This document shows positions 60,575 through 64,000 of a DNA stretch of 64,000 nucleotides, piece by piece (the first letter of the stretch is position 1; each line of letters begins with the position of its first letter). Made by a program: the position numbers and the translations under genes. The notes under the pieces are model-generated. The model worked only from the letters and a program-made list of their open reading frames with translations. It did not search any database and had not been told where the DNA came from. The DNA comes from Candidatus Gastranaerophilales bacterium. Its GTDB lineage: Bacteria; Cyanobacteriota; Vampirovibrionia; Gastranaerophilales; Gastranaerophilaceae. The DNA lies in NCBI GenBank assembly GCA_944325835.1, contig CALVBO010000002.1, forward strand, positions 124,001-188,000, in the 5' to 3' direction.

Positions 60575-61640
60575 TTAACGTTTGACGCACCGCACCGCGA
60601 GGTTGTCAATAGTCATGTGGTTCATAACCCCTACTGAGAACTTGACATACCACGCTTCATCAATGGAAGATGATAAAGAAGATGACCAGTACCTATCCTG
60701 TGTCATATTACCGATTAAATTTTTATTGATGAACAAAGCCCCCAGTTCTTCTTTTGACGGCATCCGGTAGTCGCTATCCTGATTTTTACAAATACCGCTT
60801 ACATCATCCATCGCAACAGCCGTTGATGCATCATTAGGCTGTGGATACGGTGCAACTATCAAACTGTCCGTCGGATAAAATACCGTAATAACACCCATAT
60901 CTTTGCCTATTGTATTTGGGCCCTTGTTGCCATTTAAATCATAAAGGAAATTAGCACACATTTTCTTCTGCACATAGATATAATTCGGCTCGGCTAAAAG
61001 CGTTGTACAGCGCGGATTATAATAAAGTGCAATACTTTCGCCGTTTGCAGTTTCAAATGCGGCGGCTTTGGAATTAATCTGCGAATAAGAATGCATACCA
61101 CCAGAACCGGAAGTCCAAACTACAGATACCGAGGTATTCAAAGGATTTAACGCTTCAAGGTCAATCGGGAAATCCATCTGGCTGCCTGCAAGAGTCGTAA
61201 CTTTTTCCGGCAAACCGCAGTCATCGAGGTGTTCATTATCACAAATATTATTAATTTTTAAAACCTTTGATAATCCGCCGGTCAAGAAAGTTTCCGCGAC
61301 ATTATCCACACCGTCGCCGGCGCCGGGAGATGATTCCTCCTGCAGCGTACCATAACCGTTTAAAGAATCCATTAACGGTATTGCCTGTGACAAGCGGGCA
61401 TAAAGCGCTTTTCTCTGCGTGTTCCAAGTGCGTTCGTTTATGTTGCCGGTAAGTGACGGAAGCGTTATCGCTGCAACCACACCGATTATCGTGAGGGATA
61501 ATAAGATTTCTGCCATTGTGAATGCTAAATTCTTGCTCGGATTCAATTGTGGAAGTCGCTCAGCGGCCGACTCCTCAATTGTGCCTGTTAAGAGAGGCCC
61601 CCCCCCCCCCTGATAAAATCCTTACATTTCGATTTTTCAT
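60575..61640 (-). CDS. Prepilin-like protein with poly-G leader and DUF1566-like end (frame OFF)
   Basis: The body has FTMAEILLSLTIIGVV, then NINERTWNTQRKALYARLSQAI, GPNTIGKDMGVI and a DUF1566-like end RYWSSSLSSSIDEAWYVKF...VRCVKR. The start with a ribosome site is ATG 61640 (AAAGGA 8 nt upstream). Its leader MKNRNVRILS enters G13. G12 would continue as GGGG-PLLTGTIEESAAERLPQ into the prepilin; G13 stops at TGA seven codons after the tract. An internal TTG at 61546 lacks a ribosome site. Close paralogue of the 54.9-kb gene. Confidence 0.8.
61598..61610 (-). repeat. G13 homopolymer tract
   Basis: Thirteen consecutive G on the coding strand, 30 nt after the leader ATG, in the same position as the G14 tract of the paralogue. 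Confidence 0.9.
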
Positions 61641-61778
61641 TCTTTCCATCCTTTCTTTTTTTCTAGTTAATCAGTTAATTAGGATTATGGGAGTTTATCC
61701 GGGTTTATTCTCGTCAATTCGGTCATATTCCTTATTAACTCTTTAACCTATTAACTTATTAACTTTTATCGTCCATTC

Positions 61779-61830
61779 GACAATAATGACTCTTTGCCTT
61801 ATTCTCTTATTGCCTCTTTCATTATGTACC
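61779..61830 (-). repeat. 5' UTR copy of the GGCAATAAG repeat
   Basis: Shares GCCTTATTCTCTTATTGCC and CATTATGTACYAT with 56071-56150, but the hairpin arm is degenerate. It lies between promoter and leader ATG. Confidence 0.65.
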
Positions 61831-61849
61831 ATGTTTTCATTTTAGTCAA
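61821..61849 (-). promoter_or_regulatory. Promoter of poly-G prepilin gene (copy 2)
   Basis: Minus strand TTGACT, 17 bp, CATAAT, identical in hexamers and spacing to 56135-56163. Confidence 0.75.
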
Positions 61850-61996
61850 GAGCCTGAAGAAATTACTCCTTTTGCTAATTTATATTATTCACGCCTTGAT
61901 TTACCATACAAATAATCTATTAGCTTTACAATTACTATATTTTCATCATTCATAAATGCCGGAATAAACGCTAGAATAAGTTGGGAAGGGAATTTT

Positions 61997-62314
61997 ATGA
62001 AAAGTATTAAAGGATTACTGGGGAAAAGAATAAAAGAACTTAGACAGTCTAAACACCTGTCACAACAAGAATTAGCAGAAAAAATAGGGATTGATCAGAG
62101 AAATTTAAGCAATATTGAATGCGGAAACACTTTCCCTTCAAAATCTCTTACGCGCTTAGCCGCAGCTTTAAACATAGATTTACAGGAACTTTTTGACTTT
62201 GACCATTACAAAACCGATGAAAGCAGCATGATTGAATACATTCAGAAAAATTTAGCGAGCCTTTCACCGTCTGATTTGAGAACTGTTTACAGACTTATTA
62301 AATCTATGCATTAG
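61997..62314 (+). CDS. XRE-family transcriptional regulator (105 aa)
   Basis: The N-terminal HTH is LGKRIKELRQSKHLSQQELAEKIGIDQRNLSNIECGN. A short C-terminal helix (SPSDLRTVYRLIKSMH) may dimerise. GGGAAGGG lies before the ATG. Its 3' end overlaps the convergent MFS gene by 11 bp. It is divergent from the poly-G prepilin gene across a 356-bp gap, so it could regulate it; that is only inference. Confidence 0.85.
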   Translation: MKSIKGLLGKRIKELRQSKHLSQQELAEKIGIDQRNLSNIECGNTFPSKSLTRLAAALNIDLQELFDFDHYKTDESSMIEYIQKNLASLSPSDLRTVYRLIKSMH

Positions 62315-63680
62315 TTTTTTCGTTGATAGAATTAGTTATAAGTGCGGCTATCATTAAGCATAGTGCACCGATTAAAAACGCGTCTTCCCAGTGGTAGTTG
62401 ATAAGCCCCTGCGCATACGCAAAACCTGTTTTGGAAATCATCCACGCAACGATTGTACAAACAAAAACCTGCGGGCCGGCTATAAATATGTTAAATATTC
62501 CCATAACAGAGCCTTCAGTACCTTTTTTAATGTATTTAGAAAGCATTGCAAACGGCAGAGCGCATATACTTGCCCAGCCAATTCCGGCTACGCCCATAAA
62601 AAATGCAACTTCTACAACTTTTTTGCAGAAAAACATTCCGATATAGGCAAGAATCATTGTTATTAATGAGAAAATATGCACTTTCTTATTGCCGAATTTT
62701 TCCGACACAATTCCAATAGGAATAGCAACCAGAAAACAGATAAGATTGAATATCGCAAAGCAAATAGAAGAAAAATTCGTTCCGGCAAGGGTTTCAGCCT
62801 GATACATCATTTTTACGCCCGAAGATACTGTCGTTAAATCCGGCACATTATAAATTGTATGCACGCAATACTGGGTAAAAAATATCATCATACACATTGT
62901 ACCAATCCACGTAAAGAACTGCATTGTACAAATTTTACCAACTTCCGGCGACATACAGAAAAACTCTTTTAACGCTGTTAAAAAGGATTTTTCCTCAACT
63001 TTAACTTCTTCTTCAACTGCTTTTGCAATTTTATGTTCTTTAATTTTTATACATGTCCAGCTCATCGCGAGCAAAAACGCAAGGGCAGCCATAACGAACT
63101 GCGCTCTTATTGACATCTGGTAGCCAAACACCATTTTTAAAATCGGCGCTGCGCCGGCAGCCACAACCGATCCCAGACCGATAGCAAGGCTGATATATGA
63201 ATTTGCGATAGAATACTGTTCTTCCGGAACAACATCCGGAACAAGCGCTCTATAAGGGCCTTGCGCAACATTAACGCACGCATCAATAACCCATATCATC
63301 AACGCCGCAATCAAAAGTCCCGTCCAAATAGGAACTTCTACCCCGAATGTCCGTTGTATAAGCATTGCCAATCTGCCGGAATTCGGGAAAACCAAAAGAG
63401 CAACTGCAGCAATAACTGCCCCTGCAAGGAGATACGGCCGCCTTCTGCCAAACGGTGAAACCGTTTTGTCACTCAAAGCTCCGACTAAAGGCTGGACAAC
63501 CATTCCGGTAAACGGGCCGGCAAGCCATATCAGGCCGTAAAGAAATGGAGTAGCTCCAAGGTGTTCGGTTACGGGACCTGATAAAATTATACGCATTTGC
63601 CAGGCAAATTGTAAGCCGAAAAAACCCAGACAGAAGTTTAAAAATTGGACAGTAGAAAACTTCTTTAATTGATTCTCCAT
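62304..63680 (-). CDS. MFS transporter, SLC45/GPH-like sugar permease
   Basis: The 458-residue protein has 12 membrane helices. FGLQFAWQMRIILSGPVTEHLG and LSDKTVSPFGRRRPYLLAGA (motif A) are typical of SLC45/sucrose-type and other glycoside cation symporters. A charged middle loop (HKIAKAVEEEVKVEEKSF) separates the halves. It would import sugars. TCCCCTCT-type GGAGAG lies before the ATG. It is followed upstream by a terminator shared with rpsO. Confidence 0.88.
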   Translation of the reverse strand: MENQLKKFSTVQFLNFCLGFFGLQFAWQMRIILSGPVTEHLGATPFLYGLIWLAGPFTGMVVQPLVGALSDKTVSPFGRRRPYLLAGAVIAAVALLVFPNSGRLAMLIQRTFGVEVPIWTGLLIAALMIWVIDACVNVAQGPYRALVPDVVPEEQYSIANSYISLAIGLGSVVAAGAAPILKMVFGYQMSIRAQFVMAALAFLLAMSWTCIKIKEHKIAKAVEEEVKVEEKSFLTALKEFFCMSPEVGKICTMQFFTWIGTMCMMIFFTQYCVHTIYNVPDLTTVSSGVKMMYQAETLAGTNFSSICFAIFNLICFLVAIPIGIVSEKFGNKKVHIFSLITMILAYIGMFFCKKVVEVAFFMGVAGIGWASICALPFAMLSKYIKKGTEGSVMGIFNIFIAGPQVFVCTIVAWMISKTGFAYAQGLINYHWEDAFLIGALCLMIAALITNSINEKTNA

Positions 63681-63716
63681 TTATAAAATCTCTCCTAAAA
63701 CACATCATCTGTTTAT

Positions 63717-63748
63717 AAAAGAGGACTACCTCGAGGGCAGTCCTCTTT
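63717..63748 (-). terminator. Terminator after rpsO
   Basis: AAAGAGGACT-12 nt-AGTCCTCTTT, followed on the minus strand by TATAAA. It lies between rpsO and the MFS gene. Confidence 0.8.
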
Positions 63749-63768
63749 AAAATTTAAATAATAATGAA

Positions 63769-64000
63769 TTATCCTCTGATACCTAATTTTTTGATTAATT
63801 CGCGGTATCCTTCAAGATTAGTATCTTTCAGGTAAGAAAGCAATCTTTTTCTTTTACCTACCATCATCAAAAGACCTCTTTTTGTAGCGAAATCTTTTTT
63901 ATTGGATTTTAAGTGTTCGGTTAATTCAGTGATTTTTTTGCTCATCAAAGCGATTTGGACTGCGACAGAACCTGTATCTTTTTCGTTTGCACCAAATTCT
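63769..64000 (-). CDS. rpsO: 30S ribosomal protein uS15, 3' part
   Basis: The visible 76 residues are [20 protein letters not shown]...[15 protein letters not shown]...[19 protein letters not shown]...[12 protein letters not shown], the full core and C-terminus of uS15. The N-terminal residues lie beyond the right edge. Normal length and motif order. Confidence 0.96.
   Translation of the reverse strand, partial: EFGANEKDTGSVAVQIALMSKKITELTEHLKSNKKDFATKRGLLMMVGKRKRLLSYLKDTNLEGYRELIKKLGIRG

Overview
The window looks like a chromosomal segment (both edges cut genes) from a host-associated relative of the Cyanobacteria, most likely Gastranaerophilales (Melainabacteria/Vampirovibrionia). That assignment is inference from gene content. 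The clues are a CcmM-like gamma-carbonic anhydrase, prepilin-like proteins with FTMAEILLSLTIIG N-termini, a beta-helix autotransporter (so the envelope is diderm), a yggS-sepF pair, and many lineage-type hypotheticals that share a short N-terminal NF-T/G or I-F-K motif. Base composition is AT-rich. Genes lie in short operons on both strands, and about ten appear to be transcribed leaderless, with a TAnnnT hexamer exactly 6 nt before the ATG.

Layout. 1-8 kb: pnuC-like fragment, an unknown membrane protein, an SGNH hydrolase, a UvrD/RecB-like helicase-nuclease, a repeat-invaded tRNA-Leu, gamma-CA, a ferredoxin-nitroreductase and a phosphatase. 8-22 kb: tRNA-Thr, DegT-like protein, pepA, a prepilin-like protein, hemW-like gene, glyS, an ebfC-recR-map operon, a matrixin, paired GNAT-like proteins and aroA. 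22-33 kb (accessory): tRNA-Ser, a HAD phosphatase-kinase operon, a flavodoxin behind a MerR-type promoter, an aldo/keto reductase and a CbiMN/LarMN transporter both broken by repeat elements, larE and an autotransporter. 33-42 kb: repeat-invaded tRNA-Pro, a two-component system, ferritin and the lipid operon tpiA-x-yceD-rpmF-plsX-fabH-fabD-fabG. 42-50 kb: small XRE regulator, higBA, sepF, yggS, MFS pump, TPR protein, paired small proteins and rmlA. 50-64 kb: TrmB regulator, a four-winged-helix GntR-like protein, argS, two prepilin-like genes with poly-G tracts, gltX, folP, XRE regulator, SLC45-like MFS and the 3' part of rpsO.

The most unusual content is a family of small structured repeats. 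Seven long copies (111-346 bp) start GCAGTTCT(C/T)CG and end CTTTCTCGG(A)C. They sit in A/T-rich targets, often with a 6-7 bp target duplication, and have disrupted two genes. A smaller hairpin module (ACTCTGCCGA, variable AT hairpin, GAGAGG) occurs inside the longest copies. It also occurs alone at the 5' ends of tRNA-Leu and tRNA-Pro, where the tRNA promoter and first 11 nt are duplicated so that one intact tRNA remains. Hairpin arms covary between copies. No transposase or reverse transcriptase is visible here, so the machinery would act in trans.

A second system is a pair of prepilin-like genes (54.9-56.0 and 60.6-61.6 kb). They share a promoter, a 5' UTR hairpin and a short leader peptide that runs into a G14 or G13 tract. 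In this sequence each is one G away from reading into the prepilin frame, as expected of phase-variable loci in the OFF state.
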